Origin: Lumbricus terrestris
Taxonomy: Eukaryota; Annelida; Clitellata; Crassiclitellata; Lumbricidae
NCBI GenBank assembly: GCA_949752735.1
Contig: OX457042.1
Coordinates: forward strand, 35,477,289-35,541,288
Direction of reading: 5' to 3'
Length of the DNA stretch: 64,000 bases
The position numbers and the translations under genes were made by a program. Every line of letters starts with the position of its first letter. The stretch's first letter is position 1. The notes below the pieces were generated by a model. It saw only the letters and a list, made by a program, of their open reading frames with translations, was not told the DNA's origin and made no database searches. Below, piece by piece: positions 28,618 to 40,329 of this stretch.

Positions 28618-28900
28618 AAAGTCATTACAAAAGGTAGGGACGGAAGGACGAAGGAGCTGGTGGAAAGAAGCAATTTTCAAGCAAATGACAGAAAAGTCAT
28701 CAGGGGTTTCCATCGCCGATTTGGGATATTTGTGGGAAGACTTTGTAAAATTTCAGCCAAATGACAAATGAATAAAAAAAAGGTCAGCAGAATTTTGAGG
28801 GGAAAATTTTCTAAGACGAACAGAAAGTTTCGCCAAAAATTCCGCACTAGAAAAATTTCCTGCAATAAGTAACAAAGTAGCGACGCAAACAGAAATGTAA
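28618..28900. repeat. Dispersed repeat shared with 62185-62460
   Basis: This shares GAACGAAGGAGCTGG-like, TTTCCATCGCCGATTTGGGA and TTTCAGCCAAATGACAAA with the MITE interior at 62185-62455. A diverged relative is in the MITE at 52130-52482. No coding signal was found. Confidence 0.8.
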
Positions 28901-28949
28901 CAAAGCGCAAGGTTACTTATTGTTATTGACAAGATTAGGCCAAACCGTT

Positions 28950-29831
28950 AGGTTTTGTGCAATGAATGTTCGAAGTGACCACCGTTTGCTTTTACGCAAG
29001 CTTGCAGACGTTTTCGAAAGCCCAGAACAGACTTCTGAATGGTCTCAAGTGGCAAGGCATTCCAGATGTTTTGCAACGTAGTTTTCAGTTAAGAAATATT
29101 CTTTGGCCTTGTGGGAAGTTTGTTGTAAGTCTCAGGCATTGCACCCCAGACAACATAGTCGAGTGGGTTCATATCTGGGGAATTTGGCGGCCATGAATCC
29201 TTGTCGATGAAGTCCGAACAGTGACTTGTTAACCAATCTTGTGCCAGCTTGGCGCCGTGAGCGGAGGCTCCATCTTGCTGAAAAGTGAACTGATTTCTCA
29301 AGACAGTGTGACAGTCATCGACAAGCTTAGGCAAAGGATACTCCACGTATAGTACTTAGCATTGATGTCATTGACTTTGGCCTTCTCGTCAATGAAATGC
29401 AAGCGTCCTTTGCCCGCATAGCTGACACCTGCAGAAACCATGATGTTGGGCAAGAACTTGGCTCTCTCGACCAACAGGCGGCTTGGATGGATATCGACTT
29501 TTTCTTCTTCGCCCAGACACGGTTGTTTTGAGTATTAATGGGTATTAAAAGATCTTTTCATCGGTGAAGAAAACCTTATTATGGCACAATGCAGGCTACT
29601 TTATGCAAAATTATGATTTCCTATTTCGTGAATGCCGTGTTAAATTGAAAAAACGCAGTTCTTTCTTCTGCCTAATGTCATGATCACAAATGTAACGATA
29701 CTGACATAAAATTTTCAAGTAATATGCAGAAATATGTTAAGAAGAAGAATAAAAATATTTGTAAGAAAATATTCAGCGGTTTTCGAGAAATCGCAATTTT
29801 CGTAATGGGTTATTTTTTTGGCCGCACCCTG
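28950..29831 (-). pseudogene. Decayed Tc1/mariner transposase and 5' terminus
   Basis: On the minus strand, pieces of a DDE transposase follow in order. KVFFTDEKIF (first Asp, about 29550-29575) ends in a stop. Then come FQQDGASAHGAKLAQ (second Asp, about 29290) and WPPNSPDMNPLDYVVW (third Asp, about 29160). Frame breaks and stops separate them. The 5' end reads CAGGGTGCGGCCAAAAAAAT from 29831, a typical mariner terminus next to TA. The opposite terminus is absent near 28900, so the copy is truncated as well as mutated. It sits in the intron before kringle exon K1. Confidence 0.85.
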
Positions 29832-29984
29832 TACAGCTGAATCTTTCCCGTAATGTCCTAATCTGTTCACGGTTCTAAGAGGTAGTCTTCTATCAAAAAC
29901 TTGGATTTTTGGTACAAGAGATAACAAGAAATACAATGTACTATTTCAATAACTCAAATAAATAAAATAATAAATATTACTGAA

Positions 29985-31578
29985 CAGGCCCGCCGACAGA
30001 AATTCCGGGCCCCTGGGCTGAGCAGTCACGCAGTGGCGTAGCCAGTTATTTTTTCATGGGGGGGGGCAGTGGGGTGGCAGCTTAAAATGATGGGGTGGCT
30101 ACCGTTGGCAATTAAAGCGTGCATGGGCATCGGTATATTGCCATAGACTATGTATTTTTAGATTTTGGATGTATTACAGTATTAGACATAATACGCATGC
30201 AAACCTCACTAGCTTGTCTGTCCCACAGTGCACTATAGTGGCCTGTCCCACTTTCCCATCACCCACCCTATAAGAAGTTGCACAGGAAATTGTATAAAAA
30301 ATAAAATAAGTCAGAAATTATATAACATTCTTTAATTCTTTATAACTCGTAAGAGTAAAAAGTAAAACAAACGCAGGGATTGGGGGGCAGCTGGGGGCAG
30401 CCCTTTCATTTGGGGGGGCGGCTGCCCCCTTGTCCCCCGTAGTTACGCCACTGCAGTCACGGGTCCCAAACTACCCAGGTATCTTTAGACTTATTGAGCA
30501 AATTTACACAAAAACAAAAAATAACAATGGTGTGGGTATGAATCTACGCTAATCATTGCTAATGCTATGATTTTAATCAGTTTTTAATGTTAAGAATTTA
30601 AGTTTCAAATAACATGGTAATCAACAAGCAACCTTTCTGGATTTAACTGAAACAATATCTCTTATAATATCCTGGTAGTTCTCTGTCTGCGAACCTAAAA
30701 ACTGCACTTCGGAAATGCTCTTTCTTCATCGCCTGGAAAATTGTCCGATTGTCTTGGAGGACCGTTTCTTATGAGCTTAATAGCAGCCTATAATTATCGT
30801 CTCAGTCGTTTGAGTAGGCCTATAGGTCTAAACGCGGGCCATGGCGGCAAAGTGCCAACATCAAAACAATGCCTCTTTACAGTTTCCATAATTTCAGCAT
30901 TTTCATGATTCTTATTTACTATGTTTTCATTTAGAATTAAGATATTAACACCACAAGCTTCATTTTCATCCATTTAGTTATGTCATACGATCATCAAGCA
31001 GGCACGTTTAATTCACTAGAGTCAACTGATGTAGGAGTAGCCCTAATTACGGGCTCTGATTGCCTGCTTTTGATATTCTGAATTGAAATAGTGTGCTACT
31101 ATAAGCTTAACAATTTTTGCCTTTTCAAACTTGTTAGCTTTTTCTTTTTGTCTTCGTGCTCCAGATTTGTCTTTATAAAATATTCCATCGTTGCGAGAGA
31201 AATTTATCATTTAGGTTTGTTCACTTGCGATTGAAATCTGACAACGCATAATTTAGCAAAAGAACGTACTGAGACGGAAGTGAGCGTGTTCTTTGGCAAA
31301 ACACTATAACTAAAGTAATGGGCAGTGGCTTGAAAGTTGAAACTTAAACAGCTGTAGTAGTGTAACAGTGAGTAATAGCCTATTATGCTCTATTTAAAAC
31401 AACATAAATCACAAACAAAAGGCTAAGTAATATAACTGATTATAGGCTGGGCCGGCCGCCTTTAATCAACATATGAAACATATTATAATCACTGTAGCCC
31501 GGGCCCCCTCCGGGCCCCTAAAAGTCGCCGGGCCCCTGGGCATTTGCCCCCCCCCCTGCCCCCCTCTCGGCGGGCCTG
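29985..31578. mobile_element. hAT-type non-autonomous element, 1,594 bp, TTACTGAA duplication
   Basis: The ends are CAGGCCCGCCGA and CGGCGGGCCTG. The 8-bp duplication TTACTGAA is at 29977-29984 and 31579-31586. The paralogous intron at 62795-62802 has a single TTACTGAA, i.e. an uninterrupted site. No transposase frame is present. A second MITE lies inside it at 30031-30453. Confidence 0.9.
30031..30453. mobile_element. hAT-type MITE nested in the preceding element, 423 bp
   Basis: The ends are CAGTGGCGTAGCCAG and GTTACGCCACTG, with extended G/C-rich inverted repeats. The 8-bp duplication CAGTCACG is at 30023-30030 and 30454-30461. Confidence 0.92.
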
Positions 31579-31703
31579 TTACTGAAATAACTAATGTAAC
31601 GAATTTGACATTTCTCAAAAGTTTTAGGGTAAATAATCGTGAGCGGACAGTTTCACCAACAGGATTATAAGTTTTTGATTTATTGTCCAACTATTTGGTG
31701 CAG

Positions 31704-31952
31704 AATGTAAACTGACAGTGGCTGGAGGTGAGTACGCCGGAGATCTGAGGGTAACAAAATCTGGACGGACATGTCAGCGTTGGGATTCCGACGAACCTCT
31801 CATCAGCCACTTTAAAAGTTCGAAGGCCTTTCCCGAAGGAAGTGCTTCTGCCGCTGGCAACAGATGCCGAAATCCGAATGGACATCCCTGGGGAGTTTGG
31901 TGCTACACTGATGTCAATAGAAACTGGGAATTATGTGATGTGCCATTTTGCG
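31704..31952 (+). CDS. Kringle gene A, kringle exon K1
   Basis: A 249-bp phase 1-1 exon between GGTGCAG and G|GTACGT. It encodes one whole kringle with its six cysteines in place: CKLTVAGGEYAG, SGRTCQRWDSDEPL, AGNRCRNPN, GVWCYTD and WELCDVPFC. Kringles are disulphide-bonded protein- or ligand-binding modules of secreted proteins. Vertebrate kringles are usually split by an intron; here one exon covers the domain. Intron sequence on both sides is shared with the other kringle exons, so exon and flanks were duplicated together. Confidence 0.9.
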
Positions 31953-32209
31953 GTACGTAATCCCGATCAATCCCCAATCGCTGATGTGATCAATCGTTCA
32001 TTCAGACGTTCATCGTAAAAATTAACGAACCAGCTATAGCAACACGACGCAGACGTGAAACATTAGGTCAGTCAGTCAAGCGTTCACATTGCAAGAATAT
32101 GCGGTGTGGAAGTTTGGGATTTGGACGCAAAAGATACACAAACTTTATTGCTGCTGATAATTATTGACTTAACAAATAAATTGATATTATTGGGAGTGGA
32201 CCTTTCACT

Positions 32210-32292
32210 CCGTCTTTCATTCATTCATTCATTCATTCATTCATTCATTCATTCATTCATTCATTCATTCATTCATTCATTCATTCATTCAT
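32210..32292. repeat. (ATTC)n microsatellite
   Basis: About 20 perfect ATTC units. The frame across it is an artefact. Confidence 0.98.
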
Positions 32293-33349
32293 ACTTGCGC
32301 TGTCAGATAGCCACACACCATTTTAGATCGTATAAATAGAAGTGTTCCTGAGGCTAGGAGACCGGTCTTAGTTAAGCTTAGTTAAGCTTAGTTAATTGTG
32401 GATGACATTTGTATTCTTAGCATAAGTGCGCTCTCGGTTTTCGTTTTGGTCAATTGTACAGTGAGAATATCGTTCCAATAGACGTGTACTATCTATATTA
32501 TAATTCCGAAACACTTTCCATATGTTTGTTTATTTGTTTGTACGCTTTTAACTCTCCCCTACAGAATAGGCTCGGAAATTAAACAGCGTCGGTTTACAAA
32601 AATTATTGCAATCGATTCTTACCCAAATTAAAAGGTCAGGGCAACTATTTTCAGGTTTTAATTCACTTTAAAACAAGAATTATTAGCGTTTTAAGACATA
32701 TTTCATCAATAATTGATCACGCCAGCGCTTTAGTGAAGAGTCTGCTCCCGCATGACGTCATACCCGCCCAGTAATAATTTCCGTAGCGCCCCGCAGGGGT
32801 GGGTCAAGTTTGGCTTTTTGGGAAAGCGGGGTGGGGTAGAGGGTTGGCGGAAACCCGAAATTTTGCGGTCAACGTTGGGTATCACAGTGGAGTAGTGTTT
32901 AAAACCCTAAATTTCCCGGGCAACGCCGGGTTACACATCTAGTTGTAACTATATTCTAAACTTGCCGCTTGACTTTTCCTTCATGGTTTCTATACGCATA
33001 GCCTACTCCTGACAACTAGCTAACAATATGTTGCAACAAATCAAATCAAATCAAATAAAATAATTTTATTGATCCGTTTGCAACAACAATAAGCACACCA
33101 AGTCAGGTACAAAAGTAACACAAAGCATCTCCAGTATCACCAGTTGTCAAACCAATAACTTAATTAGGTAACATAAATTATTCAGACATATAGCCAAGAT
33201 TGGGATAATCTCCAATGGATTAGGCTAGGTAAGGATTGCTTAAACCTAGTGGTTCTAGGGATAAGTGATACCAGTGACTAACTAAATTTATTAGCATGAT
33301 TAGGTCATTTGGATTCATTTTTTCTGACGTAGCTTGTCCATCCATTTAG
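32293..33349. other. Intron between K1 and K2, repeat fragments
   Basis: Mostly non-coding, with repeat-like pieces such as three GTTAAGCTTA units at about 32369-32394. The last about 100 bp (GATTAGGTCATTTGGATT and on) match the intron before K4 at about 61365-61429. Confidence 0.6.
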
Positions 33350-33604
33350 GTGTTGGCTGCAAAAAGACAAAGGTCGGTCGCGAGTATGCCGGATCTCTGA
33401 GCGTAACAAAATCTGGTCGGATATGTCAGCGTTGGGATTCCGACGAACCTCTCATTAGACACTTTAAAAATTCGACTGCCTTTCCCGAAGGAAGTGCTTC
33501 TGACGCTGGTAACAAATGCCGAAATCCGAATGACCACCCCGATGGAGTTTGGTGCTTCACTGATGTCTTAAGAAACTGGGAATTATGCGATGTGCCATTT
33601 TGCG
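33350..33604 (+). CDS. Kringle gene A, kringle exon K2
   Basis: A 255-bp phase 1-1 exon from TCCATTTAG to G|GTACGT. It encodes GVGCKKTKVGREYAG, SGRICQRWDSDEPL, AGNKCRNPN, GVWCFTD and WELCDVPFC, with all six cysteines present. It is closer to K4 (61430) than to K1 in its first 15 residues and its acceptor, so the K1-K2 and K3-K4 pairs look like duplicated pairs. No stop-containing terminal exon was found before the transposon at 38563. Confidence 0.9.
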
Positions 33605-33904
33605 GTACGTAAACCTGATCAATCCTTTATCGCTGAAGATCAATCGTTCATTCAGCCGTTCAACGTAAAAATTAACGAACCAGCTATAGCAACTCGATGC
33701 AGACGTTAGGTCAGTCAGTGAAGCGTTCACATTGCAAGAATATGCGGTGTGGAAGTTTGGGATTTGGACGCGAAAGATACACAAACTTTATTGCTGTCCC
33801 ATGCGCCACCGTCTATTAGTACCGCACATAGGCGCCGAGTTGACCCGAAGAGTGTAAGTGCCCAAACGAATGTGAAAAATCTGACGTGAGCGCGGGGAAA
33901 AAAT

Positions 33905-34164
33905 GTTGAGCCTTTGAAATTACCTTTGTTCATAGGCGGAGACTTGTTCATGGTTTTAGGGAACGAACTCGCGGTCAAAGGACGATCGCCGAGCAGGGAA
34001 GCGCCGACATGGCTTGGGGCGGGGATGTGCTCGTAATCATTTTCGAATTTTTGTCTTGCCACTCTGCGATGGTAGCGTCTTAGGCTGTCATTTTCACGAA
34101 ACTGTCGGGGTTTAAGACTTGAAAAGCATCTCTGCCGTTGTTTAAAAGAATTTCCACACAACAT
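33905..34164 (-). other. Possible exon of unknown type
   Basis: An open frame rich in Arg, Ser and Lys (RRYHRRVARQKFENDYEHIP, then LTASSFPKTMNKSPPMNKG) runs to a good splice donor, CAAAG|GTAATT, at about 33922-33930 on the minus strand. No family is recognised. It may be a TE gag-like piece or the first coding exon of an unannotated gene. Confidence 0.25.
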
Positions 34165-34443
34165 AAAATAGTGACATGTTAAGCTGTTATCTCATCAAAA
34201 TTTCCGATTATTTCATTGTTTAAAGATACGATTTAAGACTTCAATAGATGTTCTTCCCAATTGCTTAAAAAATTGTGATCACTCTTTGGGTCAACATGTA
34301 CCTCTTTTTGAATCCACACAGAAGAAAAGCTCAATCTTCGTTAGCATGGGCATCTTGGTGCATTCTCCCGTTATTAGGTCAACACTCAACAGACTCAAAT
34401 TTTGCACAAGAAATCAAAAATTTCTGTCTATCTACAATAACTA

Positions 34444-34448
34444 CCACT

Positions 34449-34492
<44 letters not shown>

Positions 34493-34770
34493 GTGCTCTG
34501 CCCGAAGGCAGGTTCATTGGCTTTACGTCCCTGGGGATGAGATGAGTGAGGTGGTTTCCCGTTGCTTTCCCCCACAGGCAATGATGGGTAAGCAACTTGC
34601 CCAAGGTCGCTCCGCAGGAGCTTGCGCCCCTGCGTACCACACGTCCTAGCCCGAGATATCTAAATCTCTGAATGTCAACTCCCAGCCCGGGACTTGAACC
34701 GCAGCCCGTTGCAATCAAAAGACGAATGCCGCTCTCGCTTACCAGTGTAGCTAACTAGGCCAGTAACTAC
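34444..34770 (-). repeat. tRNA-derived SINE, family 2, with (ATC)n tail
   Basis: On the minus strand it starts GGCCTAGTTAGCTACACTGG (A-box-like) and has the B box GGTTCAAGTCC at about 34688-34698. The body contains AAGTTGCTTACCCATCATTG and CTGCCTTCGGGCAGAG-like sequence, then a 14-unit trinucleotide tail. Partial copies lie at 44310-44590 and about 44950-44980. Confidence 0.85.
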
Positions 34771-35053
34771 CATTTAGTGAGCCAATATTAGCGTTGTGGA
34801 AGATAGTTTTTCAAATAGTTTTCACAGACTATTAATTTTAGTCAAGGCTGATTTACTAATTAACGCAGACAAAACAGTATCCAACTTTTGTGATGCTGGG
34901 AGGCATAGGCGTAGGAGACGGAGGTCCAGGGGTGTCAAATGCCCCCCAAATTTCGGGCAAGTCTGTTTTTTCGGGCAAGTAGACCCGGGAAAATAATAAC
35001 CAAATTTTTTAGGTTCAACGTTCATTAGTATACCACATTATCTCCAAGTTCCA

Positions 35054-35475
35054 TCTTGCCCGAATCGAGTTAGATATTAGCTCACAACAACCATGGTTAG
35101 CAGAAATTCCCGAAAAAGTTCTGAATTCACGGTAGCATTTTATAAATTAGCTTAATGGCGAGAATCGTAGCAAATTCAAGAGCCGCAATTTGCTCGAAAA
35201 TCTTGCCCGAATCGAGTTAGATATTAACTCACAGCAACCATTGATAGCAGAAATTCACGAAAAATTCTGAATTCACGGTAGCATTTTGTAAATAATGGCG
35301 AGAATCGAAACAAATTCATGAGGCGAAATTTGCCCGAAAATCTTGCCTGAATCGAGTTAGATATTAGCTTACAGCAACTATGGATGGCAGAAATTCCCGA
35401 AAAGTTCTGAATTCACGGTAAATATGGCTAGAGTCGCAGCAAATTCAAGAGCCGAAATTTGACCGAAAATTGCGA
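35054..35475. repeat. Three tandem about 145-bp repeats
   Basis: CTTGCCYGAATCGAGTTAGA starts at about 35056, 35204 and 35342. Each copy continues with AACYATGG, AAATTC.CGAAAA and TTCTGAATTCACGGTA. A related fragment lies at about 38340-38410. No gene was found. Confidence 0.85.
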
Positions 35476-35479
35476 CTAT

Positions 35480-36560
35480 TCGTGGCATTTGGGGAAATTC
35501 ACAGCATGCAAACAAGGTGCAACAGAACACGGAATTCACTACCTGAATGACATCGACATTTCTACTGGTCATGAGGCAAAATAGACACGATAATCTTGCG
35601 ATCATCAACATTGAACGTGCAGATCTTGGTCTACTCTCTGAAAATTTACAATCTTTTCAAGTTTTCCTACTTGTCAAGTGTGCGCGGGATCAGAGTGTTG
35701 CACTTGATAGCTCGCTTATATTACAGGAAGGATAATGCCTTAACTGAGCACATTTCCAAAAGCACACGTTCGTCTTGTTTTCATTTAAAGTGTCTCGAGC
35801 AGGATCTTTCACTGTTCTGTCTTCCCCCCCATTGGCTTCACCTCCGTGCTCACATAAGCTTACAATCTAAATTTCTCACTCTGATCTTCAAGGCTCAGCG
35901 GAGTTTTACCCCAAATATCTGATCGACGTTGTACTAAGGCCTCACTCAGCTTCCTCCAACCGTCCACTTCGTTCATCCAACAGACTTGACCCTTGCTTCC
36001 TCCTCGTAGAACTGCTCTGGCTCAGTCTCGATCATTTGCCACAATTGAACCTTTTCTTTGTAATGAGCTTTTACCTTGCGTTCGCTCTATACACTTTCTG
36101 TGGCAGTCTCTCTTTTTCATTATCTCATCTTAAAACACGTCTCTTCGGGTGCAGTTTTTGCGCACTAATAGCGCCTCTGAACGGTTCACCATACTAGAGG
36201 CGCTTTGTAGATGATTAGATAGGCCTACAATACAAAACAATCTACAATTATGAACTTATAATCAGTTGCTCGTGTGAAGTTTGAACTGGTTAAGCGTCAG
36301 GAATATATACATAGGCTACATAATAAATTTGCATATACATTATTCCTAAAATTACCCAGCCTGGTCCCTGTAATATGGCCGGGTCCAGGGGTATTTGCCC
36401 CTTGTCCCCAGGTGTGGGTGCAAGAATGGCTATGTGTGCACGACGTCAATTATTCCGGGTTTAATTTTTCGGGCAAAAGTAAAAATTTTGCCCCCCCCAC
36501 TGCTGAATTGTCCCCTACGCCTATGCTGGGAGGTGATTCTCGCGCAGTGAGGATCATTAT
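35480..36560. other. Repeat fragments, no gene
   Basis: SINE-like GCGCCTCT/AGAGGCGC words lie near 36171-36205. A MITE-like G/C-rich piece lies at about 36360-36530. No supported coding region. Confidence 0.5.
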
Positions 36561-36569
36561 ATAGCAACA

Positions 36570-36790
36570 AAAAGAAAGTAGTGATGAACTGGGACGCTGG
36601 AGGAAGAATGAAACGAGGAAGACCGAAGTAGAACTGGCCAGAAACAGTTGGAAACGACCTAAGACGTTTGGAGCTGACATGTGAGGAGGCGGAGGAACTG
36701 GCGTTGGATGGAGAGGAGTGGAAGAGATGCGTTGCCCGATGTGCAGACATGCACAGGAAGGACTAAGGTCTAAAGGTAAGGTGAGGTAAT
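36570..36790 (+). pseudogene. Non-LTR retrotransposon 3' coding fragment
   Basis: Plus-strand codons read like the C-terminal tail of a reverse-transcriptase polyprotein (GRPK, TWEEAEEL, LDGEEWKRCVARC, ADMHRKD), broken by stops. The longer fragment at 37240-37790 belongs to the same family. Confidence 0.6.
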
Positions 36791-37239
36791 GCTACTCATT
36801 GAATAGTTGGCTGCATACCTAAGTCCAGAGGGATATTAGTCATAATTAGTTTCTGAATCGACACAATGATTGTGTCGTCGTTTGTCTATTATTCTGTTCA
36901 AATAGAGGAGCTGTTTACTTACAAAGCGACTATCAAATTTGTAGATAATGCACTAAATTAGCCTCTGTACAGATGACGACACATTGCTACAAGGATTTTG
37001 TGTTTAATTGCAGTTTCTGTCTTTTAAAACGAAATAGCAATTCTTCTTAGAGGCAAAGTTCTGAATTTAATTAGACCTCTAGTTCGGACAGATTTTATAT
37101 CTATTTCGTAATATTTACAATATTTAATTTGGTTGTGTAATGCTAATGGAAGAGGTGGATGCTTTCTGCTACCTGAGAACTGGGAAGCCTGATGACTGGG
37201 AAGCCTGATGACGTCAGATAGCAGCTGCGAGAGGGAAAT

Positions 37240-37800
37240 AAAAATGCGAATAGGAAAGGCAAACGCTGCTTTCGGAAAACTTGACAGGATATGGAAGAAA
37301 AATTAATGGTTGCAGTTTGAGAACCAAACTGAGATTTCATAACGCCATATTCCTGAACACTGCTGTATGGGGGCGGAGACATGGCCAATGACAGCGACGG
37401 ACGTGAGGAAACTGGAAGCGGCACACCACAGATGGTTGAGAAGAGTTCTCCATGTATCATGGCGGGACAAAATAACAAACACTAACATAAGAGAAAGAAC
37501 ATGACAGGATACTATGGAAAACATCATCAGAATGAGAAGATTGAGATGGATGGGACATGTCTTTCGCATGGACGACGACAGGTGAGCGAAGCAAGTGATG
37601 AACTGAGACGCTGGAGGAAGAAGGAAACGAAGAAGACCGAGGAAGAACTGGCCAGAAACAGTCAGAAACGACCTGAGACGTTTTGGAGCTGACATGGGAG
37701 GAGGCGGAGGAACTGGCGATGGATAGAGAGGAGTGGAGGAGATGCGTTGCCCAATGTACAGACATGCACAGGAAGCACTAAGGTCTCCAGTTAAGGTAAG
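37240..37800 (+). pseudogene. Non-LTR retrotransposon RT C-terminal fragment
   Basis: Broken plus-strand frames read in order AETWPMTATDVRKLEAAHH, RWLRRVLHVSWRDKITN, MENIIRMRRLRWMGHVFRMD and RRPRKNWPETVRNDLRR. This is the characteristic C-terminal part of endonuclease/reverse-transcriptase retrotransposons in animals. Several stops and frameshifts are present. The 5' part, with the RT core, is absent. Confidence 0.75.
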
Positions 37801-38558
37801 GTAGGCTAATGCTACTCATTGAATAGTTGGCTATACCTAAGTCCAGAGGGATATCAGTCATAATTAGTGTTCCTGAATCGACACTATAGGATTGTGTCCT
37901 GGTTTGTCTATTATTCTATTTTACAGTGTCCTTAAATATAATTATTTTATATCATGTCTGCATAATAGTGCATATTTCATATTTAACAGACTTGCTGAAT
38001 AGTCTAGGTGTGTCTGTAAAGTCTAAAGTAAGTTTATAGAAGTATATCCATGCGAAATTACTAATCTAATGAGGTGACTGTTTTTGTTGTGGTATATTTT
38101 AGAGAGTCCATAAACCTGGCTGATGTTCAACACCACTTAACTAGATATTTTGCTTTCAAATAGACCTTGTTGTCGGTCTCGAGGTCTGGTCTTTTAATGA
38201 CATTTCAACTGAGTAATAAATTAATGGTCTTCATCAGATATGGTTTTGTTGACTCTAGCATGGATGCATTGCAAATTATTTAACTCCATTAGTTGGCCTA
38301 ACTTTAAGCCATAGCTGCGGAGAGTAGAAACTCACGAGACTAGAGTTCAAATTCACGGCAGCGTTTTGCGAAAGTGAGCGAGAATCATAGTAAATTCACG
38401 AGATGAAATCACGTTTTTATTTGCTAAGATCCGACCAAACAGTGACGCAAATAAGAAAGAAACGGCGCATAGAATTCGCAATGTAGGCCATTGACGCAAA
38501 TAAGGCCTTGGCCTAAGTTAGAGCAAACGCTTGGACTAAAAATAAAATCATGTTTGCA
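37801..38558. other. Non-coding DNA before the TTAA element
   Basis: No gene was seen. Positions 37800-37930 match 36790-36900, so the sequence downstream of the two retrotransposon fragments is also duplicated. A diverged copy of the 35.1-kb repeat lies at about 38340-38410. Confidence 0.6.
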
Positions 38559-38562
38559 TTAA
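38559..38562. other. TTAA target duplication, left
   Basis: TTAA abuts the AGCCCTAGG end of the element and is repeated at 47273-47276. Confidence 0.8.
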
Positions 38563-38820
38563 AGCCCTAGGTTTTAGGTTTGGCGGTTTCCCTCGTAGAA
38601 TGAAGTGACCAACGACTGTAGGCGGTTCAAGTAAGCATCTGTCGGCCAATGGGCGTTGATTTCATTTTGGTTTACACATCTTACAAGCATAGGCTGCTGA
38701 ATTTAATTATATGCATAGCCTAGGCAACATCGTCCGCTTTGTGGAATGGAGGCGAGGCGCAGGGACGGTCGGTCGATCGGTGGTAGCCCCCACCCTAGGC
38801 CCTTCACCCTCCCTCTGGCC
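38563..38820 (+). repeat. TTAA element left TIR (258 bp)
   Basis: Compared base by base with the complement of 47015-47272, with no difference seen. Beyond 38820 the left end has a 70-80-bp stretch absent on the right. Similarity then resumes (CGATCAATTGACCACTTGTA, CCGAGCT) to about 38950. Confidence 0.93.
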
Positions 38821-39143
38821 CTCTAGCGGTCGGACGGATGGATGGAGATGCATCGCTAGGGCAGACTAGACCCGACAGGGCATACCCCGTACAGGCCCTA
38901 CCTCGATCAATTGACCACTTGTATATATATATAACCGAGCTGTGGGTCGACTAATTTGTGTATACGAAAGCCAGCTAAGCTGGCTAGAGGTCATACCTGT
39001 ACTTCTAGAATGTATACAAGTTGTTCCAATTATCCAAATTTACCCCCCCCCCATACACTCATATTACTATGGAGTTCATTGCTATGAAGATACTTACAGG
39101 GTTGAGAAACAAGTCTGTAGTTTCTATATGCGATTAGATTGCC

Positions 39144-39240
39144 ATGAACAAATACGAACTTACTATTGTGGTAGATGGCGATCAAGAGGAAGCCATACGG
39201 GCATTTTTTGCTCACAACAACTGGAATTTTGAAAAAATTG
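39144..39240 (+). CDS. TTAA element gene 2, exon 1
   Basis: ATG starts MNKYELTIVVDGDQEEAIRA; the exon ends ...NFEKI plus one base at a strong donor, G|GTAATT. The phase fits the acceptor at 39720, giving a 480-bp intron. The exon has no recognised domain. Confidence 0.6.
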
Positions 39241-39720
39241 GTAATTATGAAGACGATGCGTATATATATATATATATATATATACTGAAATTGTATAAAT
39301 TGTTTTGTGTGGTGAACCCTGTACAAGTAGGCCCTATTGTTCTTCAGGTAGCGCTATACGTGCGCAAATAAGATTGAACTAAGATTTATAAATATTAAAT
39401 TAAATTGCATTTATTATCCTTGCAAATATTTAGCTCAAACCATGCTATAGAAATACATAGTAATAATAACATCAGCAATGTTAGTATAATGACAACTGAT
39501 GTGAACAGCAGTAACAGCAGTAATGATAATAAATGGCCAATTAAAAATGTAATTATTAAAATTACCATGATTATTATTATTACGATATGTAATAAGACAA
39601 TAAACATATGCATAACCCAGCTAAGCTGTCGTTCAAGTCAAGTCGAAAGAGCTAATTGTATGTTGATGACATTATAAATATATCTCCAACCAATCGAAAC
39701 TGCCTTTGTTCCAATTGCAG

Positions 39721-40193
39721 AGTTGGAACCACCAAAGAGAAGAAAATCTTGTATGGATGCCGCTTCGAAGGAGGTCTTGGTCGCGTCCAATGGAAATAGT
39801 ACAGAGTCAGAAATTGAGGCTCAAAACAGTCATGACATTCAAGTGTCAGCTGATCATTTGCAGCTGCAGGGTGAAAATCATCAATCGGAAGGCGCCTGTC
39901 CTCTTTGTTTTCTCTCTCCGTGCGTGGGTTCTGCATCTCCAGGTTGGCTTGGCGGAGGACAAGCAGCGGATGCAGCTAACAGTCCAATACGAAGAGTAAT
40001 TTATGGAAAATATTGGAAGATCATTTGCAACTTGGGTGGGTGGACGAGCCCATTATATCTGGCCAAGAAACTAACGGAATCGAACGGTGTACTTCATATG
40101 CGGGAAATAATGCCAGATTGCGTAGTGCGAAAAGTGAGATCGTTGTATCCGAATCCAACAGGCACGCCTTACATGGGCCACAAGTGGGAGTAA
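39721..40193 (+). CDS. TTAA element gene 2, exon 2 (Cys-rich accessory protein)
   Basis: The acceptor is TTCCAATTGCAG, and the first codon is completed by exon 1. It starts with a basic stretch, LEPPKRRKS, that could be a nuclear localisation signal, then an acidic linker. The conserved-looking domain is CPLCFLSPC ... WLGGGQ ... YGKYWKIICNLGGWTSPLYL ... REIMPDCVV ... YPNPTGTPYMGHKW. I recall this CPLC...PYMGHKWE module from transposon-linked animal genes resembling the P2X7 C-terminal region, but cannot check it here. Stop at 40191-40193. The role is probably DNA or protein binding in transposition, by inference only. Confidence 0.6.
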
Positions 40194-40329
40194 CATTGAT
40201 ACTTTGGATAATTCGCCGGACTTTGTTTAGACAGAGAGATTTTTATTGTACACTTACTTTCTGACATAAAGCAGAATTTTATCGATTGTGAGCTGCTTAT
40301 GTACACCTGTCATAGCTATGATTCAATGT

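Larger units (their letters stand above)
26036..28620. repeat. Segmental duplication copy A, right part
   Basis: This aligns in order with 52890-57770: GCAAAACTTTGGATATAATT, the signal-peptide exon, a SINE, the GTTGCAAATG minisatellite, the linker exon and the (ATGT)n run. Copy A has an expanded minisatellite but lacks the three MITEs found in copy B at 53250, about 53878 and 56154. Confidence 0.9.

Noticed and set aside
28262..28713. Tyr-Val-Cys-Met and His-Thr-Tyr-Ile repeat proteins
   Set aside because: Translations of the (ATGT)n microsatellite on both strands. The same applies to 57401-57821.
33350..33604. Kringle exons as plasminogen or hepatocyte growth factor orthologues
   Set aside because: Only kringles and a signal exon are visible; no protease, PAN or other domain is in the window to support a named orthologue.
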